64,000 nt of DNA from Macrolepiota albuminosa (taxonomy: Eukaryota > Basidiomycota > Agaricomycetes > Agaricales > Agaricaceae): NCBI GenBank assembly GCA_027475525.1, contig JAMWFC010000007.1:463415-527414 (forward strand), read 5' to 3'. The notes beneath the pieces were generated by a model. It saw only the letters and a program-made list of their open reading frames with translations. It was not told where the DNA came from and ran no database searches. Every line of letters starts with the position of its first letter. The first letter of the stretch is position 1. Both the position numbers and the translations under genes were made by a program. Shown one piece after another: positions 43,084 to 53,853 of the stretch.

Positions 43084-44271
43084 TTGATTGCCTCTCGTTA
43101 TATGGCCACGACTTCTGTCTATCCAGACTACAATTCCCTGACCACTCAGCCACCATCCTTAAATCCTGAATACTACATTCCCCACACCTCTCCTGGTATT
43201 GACTTCACTCAACTTGCTTGTAACTTCGATCCTACAGCAATACCTCCGATGGAGCAAAGTCAAAACCCAGGCACAGCAGAAAACGCTCCTGCTCTCACAC
43301 CTGAATTCGCTGCAATTCTCGCTCAGCTTACACATAATCAGACAATGTTGCAAAACAGTCTCATTGACATCATGAATGAGGTCGCACACCGTCCTGGTCA
43401 ACCCGGCCCTGACCAAAACCAATCTACTTGTGGTAGTCATGTCAAGCTCAGAGACGTACGCATTTTTAATGGCAAGCATAATGACGTTACTTCTTTCTTG
43501 TCTGAAGTCAAGCGAATTATCGAATTCCACCCACCTTCTTTCCCTGATGATCATTCTAAAGTTCTTTACATCGGTTTGCATCTTAAGGACGGATTACCTA
43601 TTGAATGGTTCAACCATCTCGAACGTAACAAATTACCCCTGCTCTATAATTGGACCAATTTTCTCGCTGCTTTTAGAAAGAAGTTTTCCAATCCCAGTCT
43701 TGTGCAAAATGCCAAACTTAAACTTGACGCACTTAAACAGACAGGATCAGCCCATTACTACCTTACTGCATTCATGGAACTCGCTAGCCATCTTGAGATG
43801 ACCAAACAGACAAAAATCACTCGTTTTATGAAGGGATTGAAGTCCTCAGTCAAGGACCATTTGGTTAATATAGTTTATTTTCCTACCACACTCAAAGATT
43901 GGGAACCTTTAGTTATTTTGATCAATACAAACCTCCATCAACACAAAATCAAAAAACGTATTGAAACTGGCAAAAAGAAGATTTCCGGTAACAATTATTC
44001 TAGTCAACATTCTATTCCACTCTCTACCCATACTGTCACACCCCCAGTCAATGCTAGCTCTACCTCTGACGTTGTACCCATGGAAGTGGATACCATTTCT
44101 ACTCCGGGAACTTCTAAGGCACGTGGTCCTCTTACAGCTGCTGAACGTGAACATCGCTTCAAGAACAATCTCTGCTTATATTGCGGCAAGGAAGGTCACA
44201 AAGCTGAAGAATGTCGTAAATGCAAAGCCAAACATGGGGATTCAGGAAAAGCCAAGCCAAAAACCAATTAG
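43084..44271 (+). CDS. gag: Gag of a third Ty3/gypsy element, intact
   Basis: 395 codons. The capsid-like region starts at RIFNGKHNDVTSFLSEVKRI (about residue 125) and contains WFNHLERNKLPLLYNW and FMKGLKSSVKDHLVN. The zinc knuckle CLYCGKEGHKAEEC is near residue 365, followed by a Lys-rich tail. The second Met (43102) reads MATTSVYPD and may be the real start. Composition is moderate in CpG. Confidence 0.85.
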   Translation: MIASRYMATTSVYPDYNSLTTQPPSLNPEYYIPHTSPGIDFTQLACNFDPTAIPPMEQSQNPGTAENAPALTPEFAAILAQLTHNQTMLQNSLIDIMNEVAHRPGQPGPDQNQSTCGSHVKLRDVRIFNGKHNDVTSFLSEVKRIIEFHPPSFPDDHSKVLYIGLHLKDGLPIEWFNHLERNKLPLLYNWTNFLAAFRKKFSNPSLVQNAKLKLDALKQTGSAHYYLTAFMELASHLEMTKQTKITRFMKGLKSSVKDHLVNIVYFPTTLKDWEPLVILINTNLHQHKIKKRIETGKKKISGNNYSSQHSIPLSTHTVTPPVNASSTSDVVPMEVDTISTPGTSKARGPLTAAEREHRFKNNLCLYCGKEGHKAEECRKCKAKHGDSGKAKPKTN

Positions 44272-44456
44272 TTCCGAGGTCTTTGGCGATGATGGATAGA
44301 ACTGAGTCACTTCCCCATCGCCGCATACAGCCGAAATTTGTCAGGAACACCAATGGCGAATGGACAGCTCAGTCGACTCTTGCCCCACGCTTTCTTTTAT
44401 CTACTCATATTTGATTAGCTCCTCATAATAGACAACATTTCTTTATTCCCATCACA

Positions 44457-44918
44457 TTGCTATTTCCGAAAAGAAAACAAATTTCAACCTATGCACTTGT
44501 CGACAGCAGCGCAACGGCCTCCCACATATCTGATACATTCTCTTCTCAACATTCTCTTCCACGAGCCCTCAAAAGTTCTCCTGTTTCTATCCATACTACT
44601 GACGACTGCCCCATGACTTCCGGTTTACTTACGCACAACGTCATCACCAAGTTGAAGGTCCACAAACACCAGGAAGTTATTTGTCTAGGCATTGTTTCAA
44701 TGCCTTATCTGATAATCTTAGGTTTGAATTGGTTACAACAACACAATCCATCTATAGATTGGATCCATGGTCAGTTGTCACTATCCTGCTGCGGACTAAA
44801 TCATGATTTTCCAGTTACTGCATTTGGACGGGGCTACGGTCCTCTGACTCTGTGCTTGAAGCATTTTTGCAACGTGAAGACTACCAGATGTCGAGGCCAT
44901 GATAGTATTGCTGTTTGA
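44457..44918 (+). pseudogene. Protease of the third Ty3 element, truncated
   Basis: ALVDSSATASHISDTF corresponds to the retropepsin signature with Ser in place of the usual Gly, and ILGLNWLQQHNPSIDW to the second block. The frame is -1 relative to gag and a TGA at 44412-44414 lies between them. RT and later domains are absent. Confidence 0.7.
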
Positions 44919-45761
44919 TTTTGGAGATGTTATCAAAGCTTGCCATCCAGATCATGCATATGCAGAAGCACATCTGGTGAAACCTTCATTAGAATCCAAA
45001 ATGAGTAAAGATTCTGCCTGGAGGAGAGGTTGAAGCTCCAATTTCATCTCTTGAATCTCGTCTGGTATGTTTATGTTTTGCATTATTAGAAAGTCCACAT
45101 CTGAGGGACTGTCTAACAATCTAGATCTCTACACCCTCAATTGATGTGCGAGCAGCTCGAATGATGTTCAGGAAAACCGCACATCACCATGAAGGTCTCT
45201 CCTTTTCAAGGGTATGCGATGCATACAAAAGTTGAAATTGTTTATGCAACATAGACTTGCCTGCTATGTGACACTTTGGTGAATATACATACACATCCGA
45301 TTTCAGACTGGCCTAACAGGAGAACTGTGGAATCGAAGAATTAATATCATTAAATAAGTTGACTCTAACCAGACCTTGTATTTCATGCTGTTTCACTTCT
45401 TTCTTTTGTAGTGCTTCTTGCTGTTTAATCAACCCATAATATTAGCTCTGTCTCCTGCCGCAGAAGGTGTTACAACTTACTCTCAAGGTCTCATCTATGA
45501 GATTACTGATGCATGCAGCTTCAGCATCTTGATATTCTACACCTGTTGTCATAGGCCAATTCATGTTTGTAGATTTAGGTAGAAGTTGTCGCTATCATCA
45601 GTTCTCTTCCTCAAGTATAAAGGTGTTGATGCATATCATGTTGCTCGGTACAGGTCTATTCAACCCAATATGCAGGCCATGTTTGAAACCCAATCCTATT
45701 ATGGAACAGGGGTACCTCGGTCCATGATTGAGAAGACTCACTCGTTTTGAATCCATCAAAC
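44919..45761. other. No gene recognised
   Basis: Short coding-like runs on the minus strand (for example NIPDEIQEMKLELQPLLQAE, about 45070-45010) could belong to a host gene. They are too short to identify. Confidence 0.35.
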
Positions 45762-46134
45762 TGTTGGAACTAGGACAGTTAATACGATCTAGGTGGGGCA
45801 GACACCTATAATAAACACGTATGTGTTAATCCTCAGAGACGTGCAACGTAACTATATTGATGTACCTATAATAAACACGTATGTGTTAATCTAGGTACGG
45901 AAACATTAGTCATATGTCTGTATGTAGGTTATAAGAGAGGCGTCGTACCCTCAGAGACGTGCAACGTAACTGAGGGTACTCTGCATGCTGTCGTCATATA
46001 TATATAAGTGCTTCTGCACAAAGCAAGAGCTGTGGCCACCATAGTGGCCCTGGCTTCAGGTTCATGGCACACACACACCCTTGCCTTATCACATCGTCAC
46101 AACCCCTTTGTCATGTCTATGCTGTATCCCAACA
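45762..46134 (-). repeat. 3' LTR of a Ty1/copia element
   Basis: In element polarity it starts TGTTGGGATACAGC and ends GTTCCAACA (373 bp). A polypurine tract GGCAAGGAGGAG directly precedes it. Inside are a direct repeat of about 28 bp (45805 and 45865), a second repeat CTCAGAGACGTGCAACGTAA (about 45831 and 45949) and an inverted repeat TACCCTCAG...CTGAGGGTA near 45946. Confidence 0.75.
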
Positions 46135-46185
46135 CTCCTCCTTGCCACGAACCAAATCTCTCCTCCTCGCGTGGAATTCTGGCTT

Positions 46186-47155
46186 TTACGTCACTCCTAG
46201 GATGTGTTGCAGATGCAGGAACAGGGGACGGGGTAGGGCCTTCGTGAACATGTCCGCCACATTATCTTTTGTATTGACGTACTTAATAATGATTTCTCCC
46301 ATTTGGGCATGTTTGCATATGAAATGGTATTTTATATCAAAGTGTTTGATGTGAGCGTGTGTGGTGGGATCTTTAGATAGGGTTATCATGGCTTTGTTGT
46401 TGCAAAATAGAGTGGTGGCCATTGAGGTGAAGTCCCAGCCAATTCTCTTCAGGAGCATCCTGAGCCAGATATATTCCTGTGTCGACTCATACTTGGCCAT
46501 GTACTTGGCTTCACAGGATGATGTGGCTACAGTCTTCTGCTTTCAGACCAACCAAGATACGGCGCCAATGCCCAGCAACCATGCATAACTGCCCATGCTT
46601 TTCCTCGTGTCTGGGCAACTTGCCCAGTCAGTGTCTGTAAATCCTCATGGTATCACGAAGGAGCCCCCGAGGCACAGTTTGAGATCTTTTGTGCCTTTTA
46701 AGTATCGTACCAGATGTATTCCTGCGTTTCAATGAGTCCTGTCATAATTATCTAGGAATTGAGACAATTGCTGAACGGAGTAAGCAATGTCTGGTCGAGT
46801 AGCAATGGCAATATAAAGGAGGCAGCCCACCAAGGACCTGTATGGCAAATGTGCAATGTTGTTCTTCTCCTCCTGTGTATGGACATTCAGGTTTGATCGC
46901 TTGAGCTTGAGGCCAGGTTCCATTGGCAGGGTGAGGGGGTGTGCTTCCTTCTGTCCAAATTGAAGTGTGACCTGGTCGATGAAGGAGGTCTGTGATAAGG
47001 CAATGGTTTGCTCCCTTTAAAATGCGGTCTGCCTAAGTTGGACATGGTCCAGGCCTTGCGCATTTTGGACTTGAAGCGATCGTTTTCATCCTTCAAGCTG
47101 GCTATGGAGAGAAAGTCATCAATGTGGACTGCTGCAATGACTGTACTTGCTTGTA
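46186..47155 (-). pseudogene. Ty1/copia pol, RT and RNase H C-terminal part
   Basis: From 47155 downward: VIAAVHIDDFLSIASLKDEN (the copia x-x-D-D RT site), MRKAWTMSNLG, MEPGLKLKRSNLNVHT, PYRSLVGCLLYIAIATRPDI, then RNase H MAKYESTQEYIWLRMLLKRI, TLFCNNKAMITLSKDP, HIKHFDIKYHFI and NVADMFTKALPRPLF. Frame breaks occur near 46530 and 46990. The 5' part of the element is missing upstream of 47155. Confidence 0.85.
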
Positions 47156-47210
47156 TAGGCCGTTGCTAGCATGGCATGTCTGAGATCTATTTGTTGACAT
47201 TGTTTTATAC

Positions 47211-48310
47211 AGGCCCTGGGAAGCTCCTGAGAAACCTTGTCCGCAAAATAGCGGATTTGAGGCAAAATTTTGACCAAATGTAAGTCCCAACTTTGCGGAT
47301 TTGAGGCCTCTGATTATGCAAACTTTGTCCATAATATTGTGGATTTGAGGCCCTGCTAGATGAAATTTTTGAGATTTTGACAACAAAATTCTGAGCATTC
47401 AAGGCAATCTGATTTATGTATCAACTTGTTACATGTGTAATAGCACAAAAAATTGCATCATTGCTCCAATAATCCTCACCTCAGTAATTTTCAGTATGCC
47501 TGATGAGGCAAAAACATGGGAAGCTCTCTTGCATAGGGTGTGAGGAAGGCGGCACATTTGCAATATTGAAATCAAGTCTTGCAGAGTATCTCGCCCCCCT
47601 CTCTGATGCACTGCCACATCTGAGCCAGAGAAATGTGACTGCTGTCCATCCACTGCTATGTGGATCATACATTATCATGCAGACAGAATGGCATACCTAT
47701 ATCAGACAAGTTCTTGACATATATAAAAAGGGTGAGAGTTTGAGGTATGGCTCTGTTGATAGCTCAACAACACTGGAGAGCCTATCCTGGTTGTCACGTC
47801 GTGTCTATCTTCCTCTCAGGGCGGTGAAACATAATAATCATCCTCTTACTAATATTTATATGTTTTTTTCATAATGCTGGATTCACCAATTCTGATGAAG
47901 AAAATGATGAGGATACAGACACCACCAGGCCTGAGTTCACATGTAGTATCAACGGAAAGAAGTTCTATCTCCATATGCATGCCCACATTGACAACATCAT
48001 CTTTAACCTTGCATGCCCTTGTTGGCAATGATGTAAAATTGAAACTTATTCTTGCCAAGACACCTGTTCCGATCTAGGTGGTAAGCTATCGAGTAATTAG
48101 AGATATGCTAGCTATAGCTCAGTTGTGTGATATTGGTGCCAATGTTGTGCAAACAGAAAAAAAGAGGGAAAAAAAGAGAATTTCCTTTTTAAGATATATG
48201 TTTTGCATGAATTGTCCGTTATTGTGGATTTGAGGCCTCAAAAATTGCAGATTTGAAGCCAAGATATGGGAAATTTCTAAACAAGGTTTCTTGGGAGCTT
48301 CTCAGGGCCT
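47211..48310. mobile_element. Non-autonomous hAT-like element
   Basis: 1100 bp flanked by the 8-bp duplication TTTTATAC (47203-47210 and 48311-48318). The terminal inverted repeats are AGGCCCTGGGAAGCTCC at the left and its near-inverse at the right, extending ~30 bp (to AACCTTGT). The motif TTGYGGATTTGAGGCC recurs near both ends (about 47260, 47310, 47340, 48220, 48245). No transposase was recognised inside; a 123-codon ORF (47503-47874) is unidentified. Confidence 0.75.
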
Positions 48311-48329
48311 TTTTATACTGATATAGTCT

Positions 48330-48710
48330 ACTGCTTATATAAGCATCTGCACAGAGGATGCTGCTTACACAATTTAGATAAACAAATAGTCTAATAAATC
48401 ACATGACAACAAAAATTGAAGACATTTTTTGCACACTGACATAGACTATTCATATGACAGCAAAAATCGAAGACAATATTCACACACTAACACAGGCTAT
48501 TGCTTACTAAGTGTCTGGACATACTATTGCTTACACAAGCATCTGGCAGTCCAGTGAATCACATGGCAAAAATTGAAGACATTTTTTGCACACTGACATA
48601 GGCTACTGCTTACTAAGTATCTGGACCTACTATTGCTTACACAAGCATCTGGCAGTCCAGTGAATTATATGATGGCAAAAATTGAAGATATTTTTCACAC
48701 ACTGACACAG
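48330..48710. repeat. Imperfect tandem repeat, ~115-bp unit
   Basis: The unit contains CAAAAATTGAAGACATTTTT, GCACACTGACATAG, ATTGCTTACTAAGTATCTGG and CATCTGGCAGTCCAGTGAAT, with three to four partial copies. Confidence 0.7.
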
Positions 48711-49022
48711 TGTAACAAAGTTACAGTTGAGTGAAAGCTTAAGGTTCACACTGCACAGAATCAGACCAGTCCGGTCTATTGACTATGTAGTATAAACACA
48801 AAATAAGCTGCTTGATAAGCAGCAGGTAGCTAGGTATTTATAATTATATAGTCTATTGACTATGTAGTATAAACACAAAATAAGCTGCTTGATAAGCAGC
48901 AGGTAGCTAGGTATTTATAATTATATAACTATTATTATATTATAATGAATATAATATAATATTCTACGACTAAACTAAGTATAAGCGCTATGTGGCCAAC
49001 GCCACATAGCGGCTATGCTACA
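48711..49022 (-). repeat. LTR-D with a strong hairpin near its end
   Basis: In minus polarity TGTAGCATAGCC...CTTTGTTACA, preceded by a polypurine-like AATTGGGGGTG. A 77-bp duplication (48774) lies inside, so the true length is about 235 bp. A perfect hairpin GCTATGTGGC-CAAC-GCCACATAGC lies at 48987-49010. No second LTR was found. Confidence 0.6.
48774..48927. repeat. Exact 77-bp tandem duplication 15
   Basis: Units 48774-48850 and 48851-48927, inside LTR-D. Confidence 0.97.
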
Positions 49023-49031
49023 CACCCCCAA

Positions 49032-49820
49032 TTAGACCAAAGTACGGTCTTGAAACACTCCGATGGTCAGACCACGGTAAGTCAGGGACGGGGGCAATTG
49101 GAGAGTCTCCAGGTTCCCAGAATAGATCGGCCATTGCATTGTCCATATCATAATCGAGGAGGTCCTCCTCAGGTATGGGCTCATGAGAGGTGCCTGATGG
49201 CCCTGCGAGAGGCAGGGAGTCATCAAAGTCCCATAGCAGGGACAGTGTAATTGTGGGGTCAAAAGTCGGCCCCAGAGTAGGAGGATGGGATCAGGAAGAT
49301 CCACCGTGTCAGATGGGTACTGGCACGTCCAGATCTCTCAGGCATGTATGTCCTGCCCAATGAGGAGATACATCCCCTTGGTGAACGCATCGTCAAACGC
49401 ACAACGACTTTCCTGCTGCTGGAGCATAAGTCGTTGGCGGTCGCCAATGGTGGTAGGTGAAGACTGCTCATAACCATCAGGCTTGTTGCCAATGGTTGGA
49501 TGAGGAACATCTATGTGATCCGACGGGCTTGCCAAGTAATTAGAGGGTCCTGGTAAGGCATCCAATCCAACAGGAAATGGAGTGGGTCCAAACAACTGGC
49601 TTGCATCATTGTCTCATTGGGTTTCATTGCTTGTTGAAGTGGTCGATGCAGGAGTCAAAGTAGCAAGCAAAGCACCGCAGAGACGCTTCTTAGAAGGGGA
49701 AGAGATGGATACAATTTCAATCCAAGCAGGTGCCGCTTTGTTAATTTGATCAGTCAGGGTACTCAAAGCAGATGACAACTCAGTTAGCAGGTCACCACTC
49801 TGAGCTGCCGAGAATAACAC
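49032..49820 (-). pseudogene. Unidentified ORF beside LTR-D, two in-frame TGA stops
   Basis: One reading frame of ~263 codons runs from 49820 to 49032 with TGA at about 49614 and 49338. Parts: LLTELSSALSTLTDQINKAA, SPSKKRLCGALLATLTP, LFGPTPFPVGLDALPGPSNY, CAFDDAFTKGMYLLIGQDI and IWTMQWPIYSGNLETLQL. It ends just before the polypurine tract, so it occupies the 3' ORF position of an LTR element. I do not recognise the family. Confidence 0.45.
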
Positions 49821-49900
49821 TTGTGATCAGTCAGGGTACTCAAAGCAGATGACAACTCAGTTAGCAGGTCACCACTCTGAGCTGCCGAGAATAACACTTG
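49747..49900. repeat. Exact 77-bp tandem duplication 16
   Basis: Units 49747-49823 and 49824-49900, at the start of the unidentified ORF beside LTR-D. Confidence 0.97.
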
Positions 49901-49920
49901 CCATAATGCTTAATCCATCT

Positions 49921-51236
49921 CGACAATGATACACAGACGTTCAAGCCCTCCAACATGCCTCCAAAGCTTTAAAAGCAATCAGAGTCACTCAAACAAAATA
50001 AAAGGTAAATTAGTTTACTTGTAGCAGGAGTCTTTACCAGTTAGTACACCATACTTGCGAGGAAGAAGTAACATGAGCAGGAATACAAGCAATGCCAAAT
50101 AAAGTGCATTGTGCATAATAGTTGAGCAACCATATGAACCAGCACCGTCAATAGCACTGCCATGCACAGTATGAAGGTATTTTAATTGATCTTGGTTGCT
50201 AGACCTGCTTTCGCTATACACATTAAAGACAATGAGCAGACATTCTAATAAGGACGGGAAGGACAATACTCATCAATGATGATATTTTTGATTGCCGTGA
50301 TATTGGACGGTAAATAGAGGTTACCCTGAGGCAACTTTAATAGACATTCAAACTGATATCAATTAAAATTACCTTCAATAAACAACTCAGATGTAGTGCC
50401 GCACTTGTAAGATTGATTATGGTGTTTTGAACACCCTTATTGCTGACCTGAGAAGTGAGTTTGGAATACAGCTTCATGCATGGACCTGTAAACTTTGGGG
50501 TGGGGTGGTCTCTTGGTTGTTCTCCTCTAGATTTGGCATTTATTTTATTCAGATATTGTACAAGGTTTTTATGGAATTTCCCAATAAGGTTTGGGAGTGA
50601 GTTTAAAGGGTTTACCAGCTAAAATACAAACTCAATCAATGAAATGGGTAATAGGGATGAACCTACTGATTGACTATTCTCTGTCATTGGCCCTGAGGTT
50701 GGTGAAGGGTGCATCTTATCCTCACACACAAGGGTGTATATGTTGAGTACACGATATGACAAAATGACTTTGAAAAAGGCTTCGAGTGCCTTATCTTTTG
50801 GTATACAATAAACAGGGACATCATTTATAGTATCTCGAAATATGGAGAATACGTCTGAATGGCTAGCAAGAGAAACATTTTTTTCTTCATCAGACAACAC
50901 ACATGCAAGAGCCTTGAATAGGTCAGCAGAGCATGCATGAAAAAAACCTAATCAACCTGCTGCCACAGGTGTGCTGTCAAAGTGAGAGGACAGGTTAGGA
51001 GTGTTAGAAACAATGTCTGAATACCAAGAGTGATTGTAAAACTTAGAGTTGTCAATGCGAGGATGGCTAGATAACATTGTACCATCCATAGTGACAATTG
51101 CAGAACAAGAACAGATTGGACAATCAAATACAAATCATACAATAATAATAAACATACACAACTATTTGTCAGCTGTTGTAAGAGCTGAGACCGCCATGTT
51201 TGGCACTTTCTGATGTAACCAGTTCTTGTCAGGGGA
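49921..51236. other. No gene recognised; one short minus-strand ORF
   Basis: A 93-codon frame at 50900-50619 (SDVFSIFRDTINDVPVYCIP...) has no recognisable domain. A hydrophobic coding-like stretch lies at 51244-50948. Confidence 0.35.
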
Positions 51237-51798
51237 CTCCTCATTTCTTCCTTTTCTCACTCCTTATCTCTTCACTCTCCTTCCATTCATTCTCTTATTT
51301 CTTCTGACATTATTTCATTTTACTGTTTTTATTCTTTCAACACTATCTGTTAGTACTACTCTCAGCCCTTGAGATGCTCTGGTTCTTTAGCCACCATTCA
51401 GACAAGTGTAGGCCCACTCAGCACTGTTAGTACTACTCTCAGCCCTTGAGATGCTCTGGTTCTTTAGCCACCATTCAGACAAGTGTAGGCCCACTCAGCA
51501 CTGCTTCCAGACCGCTTATATAAGCCAGAGTTTGCCAGAGTTTGCCCTTATTTGTACAAGTGTTTGTGTAGGCAATTTCCGAGTTTTAAGGTTTTGTTGT
51601 ACTGTACAGTTGTTTCCCATGCTTCAGAGGCCCCAAAGCGTCCAACCTGGCATAGGGAATCCTAGACTTGTTCTCTTTGGATCTCCCTCTGCCAGGTAAG
51701 TAGCTACCTTGATATTGTCAGTATATATTCTAATACACTTTGGATCTCCCTCTGCCAGCTGTGTGACTGAGCCACAGCCTCTAGAAGTCGCCCTTACA
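51237..51798 (+). mobile_element. Solo LTR, family LTR-C
   Basis: TGTCAGGGGACTCC...GCCCTTACA with the perfect target duplication GTTCT (51232-51236 and 51799-51803). It includes the 77-bp duplication at 51347, so the natural length is about 485 bp. Confidence 0.85.
51347..51500. repeat. Exact 77-bp tandem duplication 17
   Basis: Units 51347-51423 and 51424-51500, inside solo LTR-C. Confidence 0.97.
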
Positions 51799-51803
51799 GT
51801 TCT

Positions 51804-53439
51804 GGAACCAGCAGTTTATTCTAGAATAGAGCATGGGAAGACTTTATATAATGTGACCTGACAAATCTGCGGCAATCCCCGTACACCCACAAGCAGTTTT
51901 ATTGTCAGCATCTGCTCTCATGGAGTCGCTCAAGCATGTGTTGTCAACATTTAAAGTGCTAGGTATGTCTCCTCTCACCCACATGGCTATATATTCTGAG
52001 AACTTCATATAGTCACACTGGCGGGTCATATGCAGCCAAATGCAAATGTGGGTAAAGTCGGCATATAGACAAAAGACTACGTGTCTCCAGGACTACAGAG
52101 CAGTTTGTTCTTATTAGTTCTTTCTAGGTTTGACAGCATTGACATCATTGGATTACAGCTAATTATAAGCTTTGGAATTGGCAATTGAATATCCTACGTC
52201 TCAAACACAGAAGAAGAATGTAAAGTATAAAAACTTGCTCACTTTCTCTTCCTCTCACAATTCAGGCAAAAAAATGAAAAGTCCCAATTTGATATTGACA
52301 CAGATACAAAGTTGTCCATTACTTTTTCTTTAATAACAAACATTTATGTATTATTCATTATTCTGCTAGATATCAAGGAATCAGAGTCATCATTTTTATT
52401 TCTTGCCCACAATCTTCCCCCCCCTCTCGGCCTCTGTTACAGGATTCAGCAGGGCAGAACATCATTAACCATTGTGCTCACACTGCATCAGCGTTAACAT
52501 AAGCCAGTCAAATTTGTTAACTGCTTAATGGTTATTTCTGTGCATGGTCACAGGACACCACGTCATTTAAATGCAGCCAGGGATACAAAAGACTGTCTGT
52601 CCTTCTTTGCCAACATATAATTCTCACCAATCACTCTAAATGTCTCTGGATTTCTCAGGTGGTACCTTTGTTCATCCACGTATAAAACTTGGGTATGGCC
52701 AGAATCATCCTCTTGGTGCTAAATCTGTGATAGAGCTTGTAGAATTGACTGCTTTGCATTATCCCAGCCATACCTTTGGCATCCATCCTCATGCTCAAGC
52801 TTCATGGTATCTAGAAACAAAGGTTCCTAATATTTCTACCTCAGCCAATCTCATCGTACCTGGATATAACTCAACCAGAATTGTTTTTTGTTGTTTGTGC
52901 AGAAAATATTAGGAACACAATGAATGTATTTGATACTAATGACAATGTCTGTATATCATCATGGTATTCTGCTAGTCCTCATTCCATGCCTTTAATATTC
53001 TTTTCCAATAATATCCACTCTTGCGCCCCTGTCAGCAATGAAGATGTAGACGGTCTGGAATAGGTTTGTTACGGCTTATGGCTCACAGCTTGTTGATGTG
53101 GTGGACAAAGAGACCATCATGGTTTTATATTACATGGTTAGTGCCTTTGTGCTCTTGCCATAGGACTTCAGCAATACTGATGCGTAGGCGACATATTTGA
53201 GATAAAATACTGCATAAAACTTGTTTGCTATGCTCCGAACATATTATTTCAATAATAGAATGTGCATACAAGCTCAAACTTGCATGCAGATGCTCCAAGG
53301 ACCATGCAAGGGCTAATATCAGCCAATGGGAGCGATGATGATGCAGGAGTGGGTTTTATGTGATCAATCATTGCATCATACTTGTAAACTGCATCCTGAC
53401 CTCATGATTTCTATTCTAGGACATGCTGAATATATCCAA
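51804..53439. other. Unassigned sequence with one plus-strand ORF
   Basis: A 90-codon frame (52640-52912: MSLDFSGGTFVHPRIKLGYG...) is preceded by AT-rich DNA; its last residues run into a possible intron. Family unknown. Confidence 0.3.
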
Positions 53440-53850
53440 ACCACGTGTGAAGGCATCAAAGATGACAAAGAGGGCCGATGTTGGCTGTTTTAAGGCTAAT
53501 GGAAGCGACATTGAGATGCAGGCAGGGCACAATGTATCTAACCCACATACAGGGACATCAAGAATGACAAAGAGGGACAACGTTGGCCATTTAAAGGCCA
53601 ACAGAAGCGATGTTGAGGCGCAGGTAGGGTATTCATGATTGTCAAACCGCATGCAGAGGCATCAAAGACGACAAAGAAGGCTAATGTTGGCTGTTTTAAG
53701 GCCAATAGGAGCAATGTTGAGGTGCAGGCAGGGCACAATGTATCTAACCCATGTACAGAGACATCAAGGATGATGAAGGGGGACACCATTGGCCGTTTAA
53801 AGGCCAATGGGAGTGACATTGAGGCACAGGTAGGGTATTTGTGACTGTCA
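53440..53850 (+). repeat. Four ~102-bp tandem repeats with coding character
   Basis: Units start near 53456, 53558, 53660 and 53762. Each encodes SKMTKRADVGCFKANGSDIE-like residues followed by QAGHNVSNP. A unit of about 102 bp keeps the frame within pairs of repeats, but the frame shifts between units 2 and 3, so no complete protein is made now. Confidence 0.7.
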
Positions 53851-53853
53851 TGC

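Noticed and set aside
44220..44414. -1 frameshift signal at the end of the third Ty3 gag
   Set aside because: The overlap has AAA-rich codons but no X XXY YYZ heptamer in the gag phase, and a TGA follows before the protease.
48330..48710. CRISPR-like array
   Set aside because: Units are long, imperfect and contiguous with no spacers, and the genome is eukaryotic.
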